Source: RYN-230 sp963782185 (GTDB taxonomy: Bacteria > Actinomycetota > Actinomycetes > Streptosporangiales > Streptosporangiaceae). From it: a DNA stretch of 64,000 nt. Shown here piece by piece: positions 1-9,749 of this stretch. The stretch lies in assembly GCA_963782185.1 (NCBI GenBank), contig CAWAJB010000007.1, positions 310,001 to 374,000 on the forward strand. Reading direction: 5' to 3'. Position numbers and translations under genes: made by a program. Numbering within the stretch: position 1 is the stretch's first letter; each line of letters begins with the position of its first letter. A model generated the notes under the pieces. That model saw only the letters and a program-made list of their open reading frames with translations. It did not search any database and was not told the DNA's origin.

Positions 1-1
1 G

Positions 2-235
2 CCAGGCGCACAGCTCAGCATGCTCGATGGTTTCGATCACAACGCGCCGGTCGAGGTGATCGCCCCGATCCTGACCGACTTCTTCGACGCATCCCGCAGC
101 CGGGGGTTAAGTCACCTGCGCGCGGGCCGTCACCCGGTGGCACTGCCTTCGCTGGCCGACGGACCTCGTCGCGGGACAACACGTATGCCTACGACACGCG
201 CGCCGAAGAGCTCGAGTCTGGCGAGCAGGCCCTGA
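2..235 (+). CDS. C-terminal end of an alpha/beta hydrolase (5' partial)
   Basis: The frame is open from the window edge and reads PGAQLSMLDGFDHNAPVEVI followed by APILTDFF. The aspartate-histidine pair in LDGFDHN and the closing helix resemble the last 30 residues of alpha/beta hydrolases, where the histidine is the catalytic base. This is a family-pattern reading from a short piece. After about residue 40 the frame turns arginine/serine-rich and overlaps the convergent small gene at 130-372, so the true stop is probably earlier and a small frameshift near position 105 is possible. Substrate unknown. Confidence 0.4.
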   Translation, partial: PGAQLSMLDGFDHNAPVEVIAPILTDFFDASRSRGLSHLRAGRHPVALPSLADGPRRGTTRMPTTRAPKSSSLASRP

Positions 236-372
236 AGGGCGGCCTGATCCGGAAGCGGGCCCTGCAGAACGGTCTCGACCGGCTCCAGTGAGGCGGTCAA
301 CTGCTCGAAATCCAGCAGGGCATCGGGCGGGACCGTCCCCACTATGCGGATCTCGTAGTACGAAGATCGCAT
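130..372 (-). CDS. Small conserved protein divergent from a LAL regulator
   Basis: An 80-residue protein starting YYEIRIVGTV, with a closing block DQAALQGLLARLELFGARVV. The start is an ATG preceded by a strong Shine-Dalgarno (GGGAGG, 4 nt away). It has no signal peptide or membrane segment. The same plan (a YEI beta strand, an LxADLPDQxAL turn, a GL-R-L helix and a V-rich last strand) recurs in the small gene at 12573-12791, which also sits head-to-head with a LAL-type regulator. I do not recognise a named family. A small ferredoxin-like alpha/beta fold that senses a ligand or partners the regulator is inference from synteny only. Confidence 0.7.
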   Translation of the reverse strand: MRSSYYEIRIVGTVPPDALLDFEQLTASLEPVETVLQGPLPDQAALQGLLARLELFGARVVGIRVVPRRGPSASEGSATG

Positions 373-439
373 GTGACCTCCCGGAGATCGTGTTCAGTAA
401 CCAGGTCTCCAGGGTTGGGTCTGGCGAGTGATTGCGCCC

Positions 440-459
440 CACTCGTCAGGGGTGATTCG
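440..459. promoter_or_regulatory. Operator-like motif upstream of first LAL gene
   Basis: CACTC-GTC-AGGGGTGATTC lies between the divergent small gene (start 372) and the LAL gene. It is a degenerate version of the inverted repeat CACCCT-N4-AGGGTG plus ATTC tail at 9750 and 12490. Its position argues for the ATG at 495 rather than the GTG at 459 as the LAL start. Confidence 0.4.
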
Positions 460-494
460 TGACTTGGTATCGATCGGAGAGTAGCTTCTGGAGA

Positions 495-2768
495 ATGGGT
501 CTGGAGGTCACCGGTGCGACGTCTGTGACGTCAGGCAGAGGTCGTGCGACCGCTCCGAGACCCGGCTTCGAGCTATCCGAGTCGAAACTCGAACCCCCCC
601 GCGGCCGTCCGGGAATGGTCGTCCGGGCCGCCCTTGTCGATAGATTGGCCGCTGCCGAAGCACCCGTCATTACGGTGATCGCACCGCCCGGCTACGGCAA
701 GACAACGCTCCTGGCGCAGTGGGCTGAACGAATCGGGCCGCGCGTGGCGTGGGTCTCCTGCGACGAGGGAGACAATGACCCTGTCGTGCTGCTGAGTGCC
801 CTGACGCTCGCGCTGGACCGGATCGAGCCCGTGGACCCGGAGATATTCCAGATGCTGGCCTCATCAGGCGCCGGCATCACCGCGGTCCCGCGGTTCGTGT
901 CCGGCATCGCCTCGATGCAGGGGCCTGTCACCGTGGTGCTGGACCATACGGAGGCCGTAACCAGCAAACAATGCCTGAACATGATCGCTGAGTTCGGCTT
1001 GCGTCTCCCGACTGGATGGCAATTCGGGCTGGCCTCGCGCGTGAGGGTGCCCCTGCCGGCGGCGCGCCTTCGCGCTCACGGCGGGATCTTTGAGATCACC
1101 GCCGAAGATCTCGCGATGGGACCGCGGGAAGCCTTCTCATTGCTGGAGGGGGCAGGTGCTGAGGTCAGTGAGGTGAGCATCCACGATCTCCTGCAACGAA
1201 CTGAGGGATGGCCGGCCGGGCTGTATATCGCCGCGCTGGCGATGAAATCGGGCACCCGGCACAGGAGAACCGACTTTACTTTCACCGGCGACGACGTATT
1301 CATGGGCGACTACCTTCGCTCGGAACTCCTCGACCGGGTCTCGGACGCGGACGTGTCGTTCCTTACCCGCACTTCGGTGCTGGACAGGATGTGCGGGTCC
1401 CTCTGCGATGCGGTCCTGGTTCAGAAGGAATCCGGCCGTGTCCTTGAACGGCTGGAGAGCGGGAATCTGCTGGTGGTCCCGCTCGACCGCCACCGTGAAT
1501 GGTACCGCTATCACCGCCTGCTCCGGGAGCTGCTGCTTTCGGAACTCCAGCGACGGGAGCCCGATCTGGTCCAGGATCTCCATTTCCGGGCGGCGGCCTG
1601 GTTCGAGGCGAATGCCATGCCTGAGACGGCGATCGATCATGCCAGGGCGGCAGGAGACTACGACCGGGTGGCCCGTCTTCTCCTGGACCTGGCGCAGCCC
1701 GTCTGGGCTGGCGGGCGCGTGGAGACGGTGCTGCGCTGGATGGAGTGGCTTCGGGACGTAACGTCCGCCGAACACTACGGCGCGATCGCCGTGCACGGTT
1801 CTTTGATCTTCGCTCTCCTAGGCCGGCCGGGCGAAGCCGAGCGCTGGGCCTCCGCGGCAGAACGCGCCTCTCCGACGGGAATTCTTCCCGACGGAAGCAC
1901 GATGGAGGGCACGCTCGCCTACCTCCGTGCGATCTTGTGCCGCGACGGTGTGGCTGAGATGCGACGTGACGCGCAGATCGCCTGGGGCGGGCTGAGCCCG
2001 GCCAGCCCGTACCGGGCGACCATGCTGTACACCGAAGGTATTTCTTACCTGCTGGAGGGCGATCCGGCCCGGACTGCTCCCATCCTTGCCCGCGCATACG
2101 ATGTCGCGACCAATGCAGGCACCCAGCCCCTGGCCGCTCTCATTCTCGCCGAGCAGTGCAATGTGGCAGCTGACCTCGGTAACTGGAATCAGGCGTCGGC
2201 ACTCGCGCAGCGCGCGGTCGGGCTCGTCGAGGCCGGGCATTTCGAGGATTACTGGACCAGCGCGCTCGTGTACGCCTGGGCGGCCCGGGCCGCGGTGCAT
2301 GAGGGAGACATCTCACAGGCACGGTTCTACCTTGGGCGTGCCTCCCGGCTGAGGCCCCTGCTCACCTACGCCCTTCCCGTTGTTTCGGTTCAGGCGCTGA
2401 TCGGGATGGCCCACTCTTACATCGCGATGGCCGACCCGGGGGGTGCCGCGGCGGTCCTGACGCAAGTTCACGACATCCTCCAGCAAAGGCCAGACCTCGG
2501 CGACCTTCCTCGGCAGGCCGCCCGGCTGGAGTCCAGACTCGCGACGATCAATGCCCGGGCCGTCGGTGCGTCGTCACTGACTACCGCCGAAATGCGGCTC
2601 CTGCCGCTTCTGCCTACCCATCTCTCGTTCCGGGAGATGGGCGAGCGGCTGTTTGTTTCCTCTCATACGGTCAGGACACAGGCGTATTCGGTGTATCGGA
2701 AGCTCGGGGTCTCCTCACGCAGCGAGGCGGTGGCCCGCGTGCATGAACTCGGCCTGGATCCTCCCTAG
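495..2768 (+). CDS. LAL/MalT-like LuxR-family transcriptional regulator
   Basis: A 757-residue large ATP-binding regulator of the LuxR family. The N-terminal P-loop APPGYGKTTLLAQWAE lies near residues 66-81 and is followed by a STAND-type NTPase module. The middle is a long helical TPR-like region. The last 65 residues are a LuxR HTH (AEMRLLPLLP, FREMGERLFVSSHTVRTQAY). MalT-type proteins bind ATP and an inducer, oligomerise and activate promoters. The alternative GTG start at 459 has AGGGG upstream but would overlap the operator-like motif. The HTH lacks the usual LTxREREVL wording, and the protein is shorter than its three neighbours. Inducer and targets are unknown. Confidence 0.85.
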   Translation: MGLEVTGATSVTSGRGRATAPRPGFELSESKLEPPRGRPGMVVRAALVDRLAAAEAPVITVIAPPGYGKTTLLAQWAERIGPRVAWVSCDEGDNDPVVLLSALTLALDRIEPVDPEIFQMLASSGAGITAVPRFVSGIASMQGPVTVVLDHTEAVTSKQCLNMIAEFGLRLPTGWQFGLASRVRVPLPAARLRAHGGIFEITAEDLAMGPREAFSLLEGAGAEVSEVSIHDLLQRTEGWPAGLYIAALAMKSGTRHRRTDFTFTGDDVFMGDYLRSELLDRVSDADVSFLTRTSVLDRMCGSLCDAVLVQKESGRVLERLESGNLLVVPLDRHREWYRYHRLLRELLLSELQRREPDLVQDLHFRAAAWFEANAMPETAIDHARAAGDYDRVARLLLDLAQPVWAGGRVETVLRWMEWLRDVTSAEHYGAIAVHGSLIFALLGRPGEAERWASAAERASPTGILPDGSTMEGTLAYLRAILCRDGVAEMRRDAQIAWGGLSPASPYRATMLYTEGISYLLEGDPARTAPILARAYDVATNAGTQPLAALILAEQCNVAADLGNWNQASALAQRAVGLVEAGHFEDYWTSALVYAWAARAAVHEGDISQARFYLGRASRLRPLLTYALPVVSVQALIGMAHSYIAMADPGGAAAVLTQVHDILQQRPDLGDLPRQAARLESRLATINARAVGASSLTTAEMRLLPLLPTHLSFREMGERLFVSSHTVRTQAYSVYRKLGVSSRSEAVARVHELGLDPP

Positions 2769-2797
2769 GAGGGTCCCCCGGGCAGGGATGGATGACG

Positions 2798-5506
2798 TCA
2801 GATCAGCCCCAGTTGCTGGGCCCGGCGCACCGCCTCACGGCGGTGAGACGCGGCAAGCTTGCGGTAGATGCTCTTGAGGTGCGTCTTGACGGTGTTGATA
2901 GAGATGTACATCTCACTGGCCACCTCGGCGGTGTTGAGCATGTCTGAGACGTGCCGCAGGACTTCCCGCTCGCGTTCGGTGAGAGGCTCCACCACCACGA
3001 TCACGGGCTGGTCCGGGACGGGGGCGTTCAGCGGAGCCGGGACCTGATCGTGGCGCACGGCGGGGGCCAGCAAGCGGTGGTAGCTGCGGGCCAGTTCAGG
3101 GTCACGCTCCAGGGCCCGCTGAATCCATCCGCGTTCCATGACGAACGGCAGCCTGAGCTGCTCGCGCCCGGCCAGGCGCAGCGCGGACGCCAGTGAGCGA
3201 TGACCTCGCGCGCGGTCACCGCTCTGGTAGCTGACCTGGGCGTCAATCAGCCATGCCTGCAGCCGCACGTGTTCAGGCACCCCAGTGTGGGCGGCCAGCG
3301 CAGGCGCAAGCGCGCGCCGGGTGTTGCCGGTGTCTCCGCTGGCCGCCCAGGCCCGCGCATGCATGATGGCCGCCTCGGGCGAGCTATCGAGGTCGATGCG
3401 CTCGGCTGCGGCGAGGGCTGCCTGGACGTGCCCAGCGGCCAGGCATGCGTGCGACTCGACCTGGGTCAATCGCTGGTCGAGCCAATCGGGGACACGCCAG
3501 CCGGACCGGGCCTTGGCCACGCACTGCGCGGTGACCTGCGCGCGTCCCTCGGCCAGGCCAGCACGTGCGGCTACCAGCCACGCCAGCGCCCCAGCCAGCT
3601 TGTCCGGGCTGGCGGCGAGGGCGGCGTCCGCCTGCTCGAGGAGACTGTGTGTCTCGCGCAACTCATTGCGTTCCAGATGTGCCAAGGCCATCGCGATGGC
3701 AGCCGCGGGGTTCGACCGCCGGACCGGCGGATGCGGCCCGCCGGCCGTGACGGCCACGGCCGCCTCGGCGGCCAGCTCACCTGCGCGGCGGAGCCCGCCA
3801 CGCAAACTCTCCGCGAGCGCGAGATAACCAAGACATCCGGCTTGCTCGAACCCGGCTCCCGGTGCCGTTGCGGCCGCTGCCCCCGAACCGAGGGTGCCGA
3901 CCGCCTCGTCGAGATGGCCCGACCACAGCTCAACCACTCCGCGGGCGGCCAGGAGGTGGGCGCCTATCCCAGGATGCCGGGCGAGGATGTCACCCGGGAT
4001 CATGCTGGCCAGTGCCTCTGCGCGGCCTTGCGCCGCCGCGGCCGGGGGGAGATCACCATTCTGCCGGGAGATGGCCAGACGGAGGATCGCGGCGGTAAGC
4101 CGAGCTGGGATCTCCTGTTCGGCGGGAAGACGCGTGAGGATGGTTTCCGCGGTCGCCAGCGCGGCGGCACATGATTCGCGCTCGCCGGCCGCCAGCGTCG
4201 CCGCGGCGAAGACCAGGTACGGCTGAGGCTCATCCCAGGCTTCGCTGTCCGGCATGCTCAGGAACTCACTGGCCAGGGACTGGCCGCGCTGCGGCTCGAT
4301 GATCTCGCTGATGGCCATGTTGTCGATGACCATGCGGGAGGCGAGCCGCCAGTCGCCCGCGCTGGCGGCATGGCGCACCGCATTGGTGAGTGAACCGTTC
4401 CGCTCATAGAAGCGGGCGGCCCTGCGGTGCAGTTCGGCCACCCGTTCCGGGTCCCTGAGCCTCAGTTTGAGACGCAGTACCTCCGCGAACAACGGGTGGT
4501 AGCGGTACCACCCGGATCCGATGGGCTGCAGGAACGTGTTCGCGCGGGCCAGATCCGGCAAGATTCCCGCGGTCTGCTGGTTGCCCAGCAGCTCGCTGAC
4601 GGCCTCAGCGCTGACCTGCTCCAGGATGCTCGTGCTCAGCAGGACTTCCTGGGCCTGCGGCGGCTGGGTGCTGAGAACCTCCTCCACCAGATAGGCAGTC
4701 AGGGCACTGTCCTCGGTGACCAGTTCCTTGACGAACTGGTCAGGGTCGGGGTGGGTATCCATGGAGATCGCCGCGAGGCGGAGCCCGGCCGCCCAGCCCT
4801 CAGTCCGCAGCGTCAGGCACTCGAGTGAATCGGCTGAAATCGCGCACTGGTACTGGGCCATGAGCAGGCCGGCTTCGGCGATGTTGAACGCGAGGTCACC
4901 GGCCCGGATCTCAGCCAACTCGCCCGCCAGCCGGTACCGGTGCAGTCGCAGCGGCGGGTCCGTGCGCGAGGAGACCACCACGCGCAGGCCGGGTCCCACG
5001 TTTCGCAGCACGAAGTCGAGTCCGGCCAGCACCTCCGGCTCAGTGAGCACATGGAAGTCATCGAGGACCAGGATCACGGGCGGGTCCTGGACGGCCAGGG
5101 CTGACACAAGCCGGAGCAGGAACACGTGGTCGGTGGCCTGCTCCAGGGGGTCAGCCGGCAGCGTCTCCGGGATAACCGTGCCGCAGCGGCGCAGGGCCGC
5201 GACCACGTAGGACCAGAACGACTCCGGGCGGTTGTCATAGCCGTCCAGAGCGACCCAGGCGACACGCCTTGGCTCCGTCACCGCCCACAAGGCCAGGGCC
5301 ATCGTCTTGCCGGACCCCGGCGGCCCGGTGACCACGGTCAGCGGGCACCACCGCGTACCCTGGGCCAGCAAATCCGACAGGCGCGAGCGCGGCACCGCCA
5401 GGCGGGACACATCCGGCACTGTGATCTTGGAAGCCAGAACTGGAGCAGTAGCAAAAACGGATTGTTCGTGGTTGGTCATCACCTGATTGGCCACATCGGT
5501 CACCAT
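2798..5506 (-). CDS. LAL/MalT-like LuxR-family transcriptional regulator
   Basis: A 902-residue STAND/LAL regulator, convergent with the previous gene (30-bp gap between stops). The P-loop is TGPPGSGKTMALALWA and the Walker-B-like strand is PPVILVLDDFHVL. A degenerate TPR superhelix spans roughly residues 330-820, followed by a C-terminal LuxR HTH with LTEREREVLRHVSDML and INTVKTHLKSIYRKL. The ATG at 5506 was chosen because GAGG sits 6 nt upstream; the frame stays open to 5575. It is a close paralogue of the regulator at 6955-9642, with the same domain order, very similar HTH and the same LGLI ending, which points to tandem duplication. Confidence 0.88.
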   Translation of the reverse strand: MVTDVANQVMTNHEQSVFATAPVLASKITVPDVSRLAVPRSRLSDLLAQGTRWCPLTVVTGPPGSGKTMALALWAVTEPRRVAWVALDGYDNRPESFWSYVVAALRRCGTVIPETLPADPLEQATDHVFLLRLVSALAVQDPPVILVLDDFHVLTEPEVLAGLDFVLRNVGPGLRVVVSSRTDPPLRLHRYRLAGELAEIRAGDLAFNIAEAGLLMAQYQCAISADSLECLTLRTEGWAAGLRLAAISMDTHPDPDQFVKELVTEDSALTAYLVEEVLSTQPPQAQEVLLSTSILEQVSAEAVSELLGNQQTAGILPDLARANTFLQPIGSGWYRYHPLFAEVLRLKLRLRDPERVAELHRRAARFYERNGSLTNAVRHAASAGDWRLASRMVIDNMAISEIIEPQRGQSLASEFLSMPDSEAWDEPQPYLVFAAATLAAGERESCAAALATAETILTRLPAEQEIPARLTAAILRLAISRQNGDLPPAAAAQGRAEALASMIPGDILARHPGIGAHLLAARGVVELWSGHLDEAVGTLGSGAAAATAPGAGFEQAGCLGYLALAESLRGGLRRAGELAAEAAVAVTAGGPHPPVRRSNPAAAIAMALAHLERNELRETHSLLEQADAALAASPDKLAGALAWLVAARAGLAEGRAQVTAQCVAKARSGWRVPDWLDQRLTQVESHACLAAGHVQAALAAAERIDLDSSPEAAIMHARAWAASGDTGNTRRALAPALAAHTGVPEHVRLQAWLIDAQVSYQSGDRARGHRSLASALRLAGREQLRLPFVMERGWIQRALERDPELARSYHRLLAPAVRHDQVPAPLNAPVPDQPVIVVVEPLTEREREVLRHVSDMLNTAEVASEMYISINTVKTHLKSIYRKLAASHRREAVRRAQQLGLI

Positions 5507-5629
5507 CAGAACCTCGCCGCCCCCAGCCGCTGACCTGATAGCGCCACTGAACGCCAGCCGGGTGGTCCCGCGCATCCCACGATTGGTATGAAATGGGAAA
5601 TCGGAGCAGATCAGAGCCCGTGCGATACA

Positions 5630-6280
5630 TCACCTTCGAGCAGCATCAGCTCCCGGGAGCGGGAGACCGCCTGGCTGCGTGAGGAGATGGGCCAGCCCCA
5701 GGTAAAGCGCTGGTGCCGGTGACACGATGCCCTGCGCGGCGCACATCCGCACGGCCTCATCGGCATCGGCACGCATCCGCTCAAGTCCGCCGCGGCACAT
5801 GAGTGCCCGAAGGATGGCGGCGTGTGCCTCGGCGTGCGGGGCGCCGCCTGGCGCCGGCTCACCGTACTGCCAGCGATCGACCACGTCAGCCCATCGTTCA
5901 GCCTCGACCGGCCGCCCCGTCAAGGCGAAGAACAGCGCGGCCAGCGCGTCGAAAACCCGCCCGCCGATCGGCTCCACCGCATCGAGCGCTGCGGCCACGT
6001 AGGTGAGCAGGATCTTCGGGTCGTTGTCCGGTTCCGCGACGGATACCCACGAGAAAGCCTGGCCGCTGCGCTCGGCCCATTGGGACAGCAGCGTTGTCTT
6101 CCCGTAGCCCGGCGGCGCGACCACCGAGACGATCCGTTGCGCGTCCCCGTTCGCCAGCCGCTCGATGAGAGGAGAACGGGCGACAGTCCCCGGCCGGACC
6201 AGGGGCCGCAGAAGCTTGGACAGGGTGAGGTCGTGCGCCGCTGCAGCGGCAGGCGGCGCCCCTGGTATCGTCTCGCTCAT
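5630..6280 (-). pseudogene. Internally deleted LAL regulator remnant
   Basis: The first ~95 residues are a normal LAL ATPase start (VVAPPGYGKTTLLSQWAERS, then DPKILLTYVAAALDAVEP). The frame then jumps into the helical region (LFFALTGRPVEAERWADVVD), which matches about residue 440 of the full-length gene at 495-2768 (IFALLGRPGEAERWASAAER). It stops before any HTH. About 350 central residues and the whole DNA-binding end are therefore missing. The ATG at 6280 shares one base with the TGA of the acetyltransferase upstream (TGATG), so translation would be coupled. It cannot act as a transcription factor; a residual ATPase-only product is possible. Confidence 0.75.
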
Positions 6281-6873
6281 CAGCCAGGCGCCCGGCTGGC
6301 CGCCCACTCGTGGTCGAGGATGGACATCAGCACCTCGTCGTACCAGCGCCCGTCGTGCAGCACCGACTCGCGGAGGCGGCCCTCCTCGACGAACCCCGCC
6401 TTCTCATAGGCGCGGATCCCGGCGGCGTTGAACGGGGCCACACCGAGCTGAATGCGGTGCAGCCCCATCTCACGGAATCCGTAGCTGACGATGACGCGCA
6501 TCGCGTCCGTGCCGTAGCCACGGCCGATGTACTGACGGCCGAGGGCGATCCCGATCGTCGCACACCGTTCCTTGGGGCGCGCGCCCCACAACCCGATGTT
6601 GCCGGCCATCACCGGCGGATCGTCGAGCGTTTCGATGGCGAAGCCGAGGTCGTCCTTATCGTTGGCGCTCCACTTCGCGATGCGCTCCCTCGCCGCGGCC
6701 TCCGAGGGCGGCGCCACCCAGCTCGACAGCGTGGCCATGCGCCCGGGATCCATCTCCCACCTGGCGAGCGCGGGCAGGTCATCGTCCCGCACGCCGCGCA
6801 GGCGCACCCGTTCGCCGACGAGGATCGAGTCGCCGTAGCCGAATGCGCCGGGAATATCGGTGAGTTCGGTCAT
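6280..6873 (-). CDS. GNAT family N-acetyltransferase (RimJ/RimL type)
   Basis: A 197-residue cytoplasmic acetyltransferase. It begins with the usual VRLRGVRDDDLPALARWEMD strand and helix, carries the acetyl-CoA pyrophosphate-binding motif IGRQYIGRGYGTDAMRV near residues 120-137, and ends with the N-x-A-G-IRAYEKAGF signature. The RimJ/RimL subgroup acetylates protein N-termini, antibiotics or small amines; the substrate cannot be read here. Its stop overlaps the start of the LAL remnant by one base, so the two form a two-gene transcription unit. Confidence 0.88.
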   Translation of the reverse strand: MTELTDIPGAFGYGDSILVGERVRLRGVRDDDLPALARWEMDPGRMATLSSWVAPPSEAAARERIAKWSANDKDDLGFAIETLDDPPVMAGNIGLWGARPKERCATIGIALGRQYIGRGYGTDAMRVIVSYGFREMGLHRIQLGVAPFNAAGIRAYEKAGFVEEGRLRESVLHDGRWYDEVLMSILDHEWAASRAPG

Positions 6874-6954
6874 GGGGCTGATACTGCCGTATGCCGGTCC
6901 CGCGACGGGATCCGGTATGGCCGCGCGGAACCCGGCTGAGCCTGGCTTGCTTCG

Positions 6955-9642
6955 TCAGATCAGTCCCAGCTTCTTCGCGCGGCGCACTGCTTCGCCCCGG
7001 CGGGTGGCCCCGAGCTTGCGGAAGATGCTCTTGAAGTGAGTCTTGACGGTGTTGACGGACAGGTACATCGCCCGGGCGATTTCTTCGGTGCTGAGCATTG
7101 ATGACGCGAACTTCAGGACCTCGCGCTCCCGGTCGCTCAGCGGTTCAACGACCACCGGGTCCAGGTGGCTGGTTCTGGCCGGAAGCGCAGGGATCTCAGC
7201 GCGGCGGCCTGGTCCGGGCTGAAGGAGGTCGCGATGCTCGGCGGCCAGGTCGGGGCAATGCCGCAGCGCAGGCTGGATCCAGGCCCGGTTCAGGGCGAAT
7301 GGAAGCCGGAGGCGTTCTGGCTTGCCCAGGCGCAGCGCTCGTTCGAGGGACCGGCGCCCCTGTGCTGAGTCGCCGCTGCGGTAGCTGAGCAGGGCGCCGG
7401 TGAGGTATGCGTCGAGCCGGGGCCGCTCGTCGGGTTCGCCGGGCGGGGCGCTGACCACGACGGGCAGGGCTTCCCTGGCCGCGTCAAGGTTCCCTGCGGC
7501 CAGGAAGGCGCGGGCCAGCGCTACGGCCGCATCCAGAGCGGAGCCGCCCTCGGCGCGTCGTGCCGCGTCGAGGGCGGACTGGATATCGCCGGTTGCCGTG
7601 CTGGCCTGGGCCTCAGCGACGGTGAGCAGGTGGTTGAGCCATGGCGGTGGGGACCAGCCTTCCCGGGCGCACTGAATCAGGTCCATGGCAGCTGACCCGT
7701 GAGCCTGGGCCAGGGCGCCGCGCGCGGCCACCAGGCAGGCGACCGCGTTGATCAGCCGGTCAGGGTGAGCCTGCAAGGCGGCCTCGGCCTGCTTGAGCTG
7801 GCTGCGGCAGGCATCGAGTTCGTTGCGCTCCAGGTGCACCATCGCCAGCGCTACTGCCGCGGCAGGCAGGCCGGGGCCTGCGTGGGAGTCCCCAGACTGG
7901 CTGATCCCGGCCGTGGCGAGTTTGGCGGCGCGGCTCAGCCGCCCGCGCAGCGCCTCGATCAGGGCCAGATCGCCGTGGAAGGCCGCCCGCTCCCGGCTGC
8001 CTTCCTCTGCAGCGGCCGCCGCCCCGGCGAAAGCCGTGACCGCCGCGGCGGGCTGGCCGGACCAGAACTCCACGACGCCCCGGCCAGCCAGCACGTCCGC
8101 GTAGGTCCCTTGATGGCGCGATCGCCAGCCCGGCGGGAGCTGCCCGAACAGGGTCTGCGCCTCGGTGCTCGCGGCCCTGGCCGCACCAAGATCCCCCGAC
8201 CGTCGAGATGCCGCGAGACCGAGCATCGCCGCGGCCAGCCGGGCGGGTATTTCACGATCAGCCGGGAGCCGGTCGAGAAGTTCTCCCGCGGCGGCGAGCA
8301 AGGTGCCGGCTGCCTGGTTACGGCCATCGCTGAGGTCCAGCGCCGCGGCCGCCAGGAGGGAGTGCGGCTGCGCCGGGGCGTCCGGCAGCAGCCCTGGAGC
8401 CCGCATCCGCCGCATGGCGTCGGCCACCGTGGAGCTGGCGGGCGGCTTGAGGAGTTCTCCCGTGGCCAGGCCGTCCACCATGATCCGTGTGGCGAGCTCC
8501 CAGTCGCTGATCCGCGCGGCGTACGCGACGGCTTTGCCCAGCTGCCCGTTCCGCTGGTACCAGCTGGCTGCCTTCCTGTGCAGGCCAGGTGTGAGGTCCG
8601 GGAATTCCCGCAGCAGCTTCAGCCGGAGCACCTCAGCGAACATGCAGTGATAGCGGTACCAGCCGTGGCCCAGCGGCTGGATGAGAGCGCCGGACCGGGC
8701 CAGCGCCGCCAGCGTGCCCCCGGCCCGCTCATCACCGGTCAGCTCCAAGGCCAGCTCTGCGCTGACCCGGTCCAGGATGCTGGTCCGCAGCATGAGCTCG
8801 CGCCCGGCGGGAGGCTGTGCGTCGAGCACCTCGTCCACCAGGTAGCCGGTCAGCGCGTTGTCCTCGGCGGCGAGGTTCTTGAGGAAGACCTCGGGATCGG
8901 GATGCCCATCCAGGGAGAGCGCGGCCAGCCGCAGGCCGGCGGCCCAGCCTTCCATCCGGTCGGTGATGAGTTTCACCACGCCGGGAGGGAGCTCGAGCCC
9001 GTGCTGCGCCATCAGCCGGGTGGCCTCGGGGATGGTGAAGGCCAGGTCACTAGCGCGGATTTCGGCCAGCTCCCCGGCCAGCCGGTGCCGGTGCAGCGGC
9101 AGGCGGGGATCGACTCGTGCCGCCGCTACCAGGCGCAGGCCCGGCCGCGCGTACTTCAGCAGGTAGGCCAGTTCCTCCAGCGGCCCGGACGCGGTCAGGA
9201 GATGAAGATCATCAAGGACCAGGACCACGGGCGGCTCAAGCGCGGCCAGGGCTGACGCCAGCCGGGGGAGGAAGGCAGGGCGGCTGGCGTCTTCGGGCGG
9301 CAGCACCGGCATCGTTGCGGGGACACCGATGCCCGCCTGCCGAAGCGCCTTCATCACCGATGACCAGAAGACGCCCGGCTGGTTGTCGTAGTCGTCCAGA
9401 GTCACCCAGGCGGCGCGCCGGGGCAGCATGCCCGCGGCCCATGATGCCAGGGCCGTTGTCTTCCCCGCCCCGGGCGGGCCGGTGACCACGGTCAGCGGCC
9501 CAGCGGCACCCTCGGCAATACGCGTGTCCAGGCGGGGCCGGGCGACCATCCAGGCCGGCAAGCGGGGGGCGGTGAGCTTGGATGCCAGGACGAGGTCATC
9601 AGCCTCTCGCCGCTCTGAACGCGTCGTCGTGTCTGCCGTCAT
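6955..9642 (-). CDS. LAL/MalT-like LuxR-family transcriptional regulator
   Basis: An 895-residue LAL regulator. The P-loop is GPPGAGKTTALASWAAG and the Walker B strand is PPVVLVLDDLHLL. A central TPR-like region rich in alanine and leucine leads to a LuxR HTH with LSDREREVLKFASSML and VNTVKTHFKSIFRKL. The ATG at 9642 is the second in-frame methionine after an unlikely leader that begins at 9681. The upstream gap carries the clearest copy of the array's inverted-repeat motif (9750-9770). It is paralogous to the gene at 2798-5506. Confidence 0.88.
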   Translation of the reverse strand: MTADTTTRSERREADDLVLASKLTAPRLPAWMVARPRLDTRIAEGAAGPLTVVTGPPGAGKTTALASWAAGMLPRRAAWVTLDDYDNQPGVFWSSVMKALRQAGIGVPATMPVLPPEDASRPAFLPRLASALAALEPPVVLVLDDLHLLTASGPLEELAYLLKYARPGLRLVAAARVDPRLPLHRHRLAGELAEIRASDLAFTIPEATRLMAQHGLELPPGVVKLITDRMEGWAAGLRLAALSLDGHPDPEVFLKNLAAEDNALTGYLVDEVLDAQPPAGRELMLRTSILDRVSAELALELTGDERAGGTLAALARSGALIQPLGHGWYRYHCMFAEVLRLKLLREFPDLTPGLHRKAASWYQRNGQLGKAVAYAARISDWELATRIMVDGLATGELLKPPASSTVADAMRRMRAPGLLPDAPAQPHSLLAAAALDLSDGRNQAAGTLLAAAGELLDRLPADREIPARLAAAMLGLAASRRSGDLGAARAASTEAQTLFGQLPPGWRSRHQGTYADVLAGRGVVEFWSGQPAAAVTAFAGAAAAAEEGSRERAAFHGDLALIEALRGRLSRAAKLATAGISQSGDSHAGPGLPAAAVALAMVHLERNELDACRSQLKQAEAALQAHPDRLINAVACLVAARGALAQAHGSAAMDLIQCAREGWSPPPWLNHLLTVAEAQASTATGDIQSALDAARRAEGGSALDAAVALARAFLAAGNLDAAREALPVVVSAPPGEPDERPRLDAYLTGALLSYRSGDSAQGRRSLERALRLGKPERLRLPFALNRAWIQPALRHCPDLAAEHRDLLQPGPGRRAEIPALPARTSHLDPVVVEPLSDREREVLKFASSMLSTEEIARAMYLSVNTVKTHFKSIFRKLGATRRGEAVRRAKKLGLI

Positions 9643-9749
9643 CTGCCTGTGCTCCCCAGCGGTGGAGGTGCCCGACGCCATCTGGACCCCCGGGTCATAG
9701 TCTCGAACGTTGACTCCCTCACCCTGTTCGAGCAGGCTTGCGCCGTCCC

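Noticed and set aside
7699..9255. 518-codon plus-strand open frame
   Set aside because: Antisense to a LAL regulator whose domains are complete; composition is that of a GC shadow.
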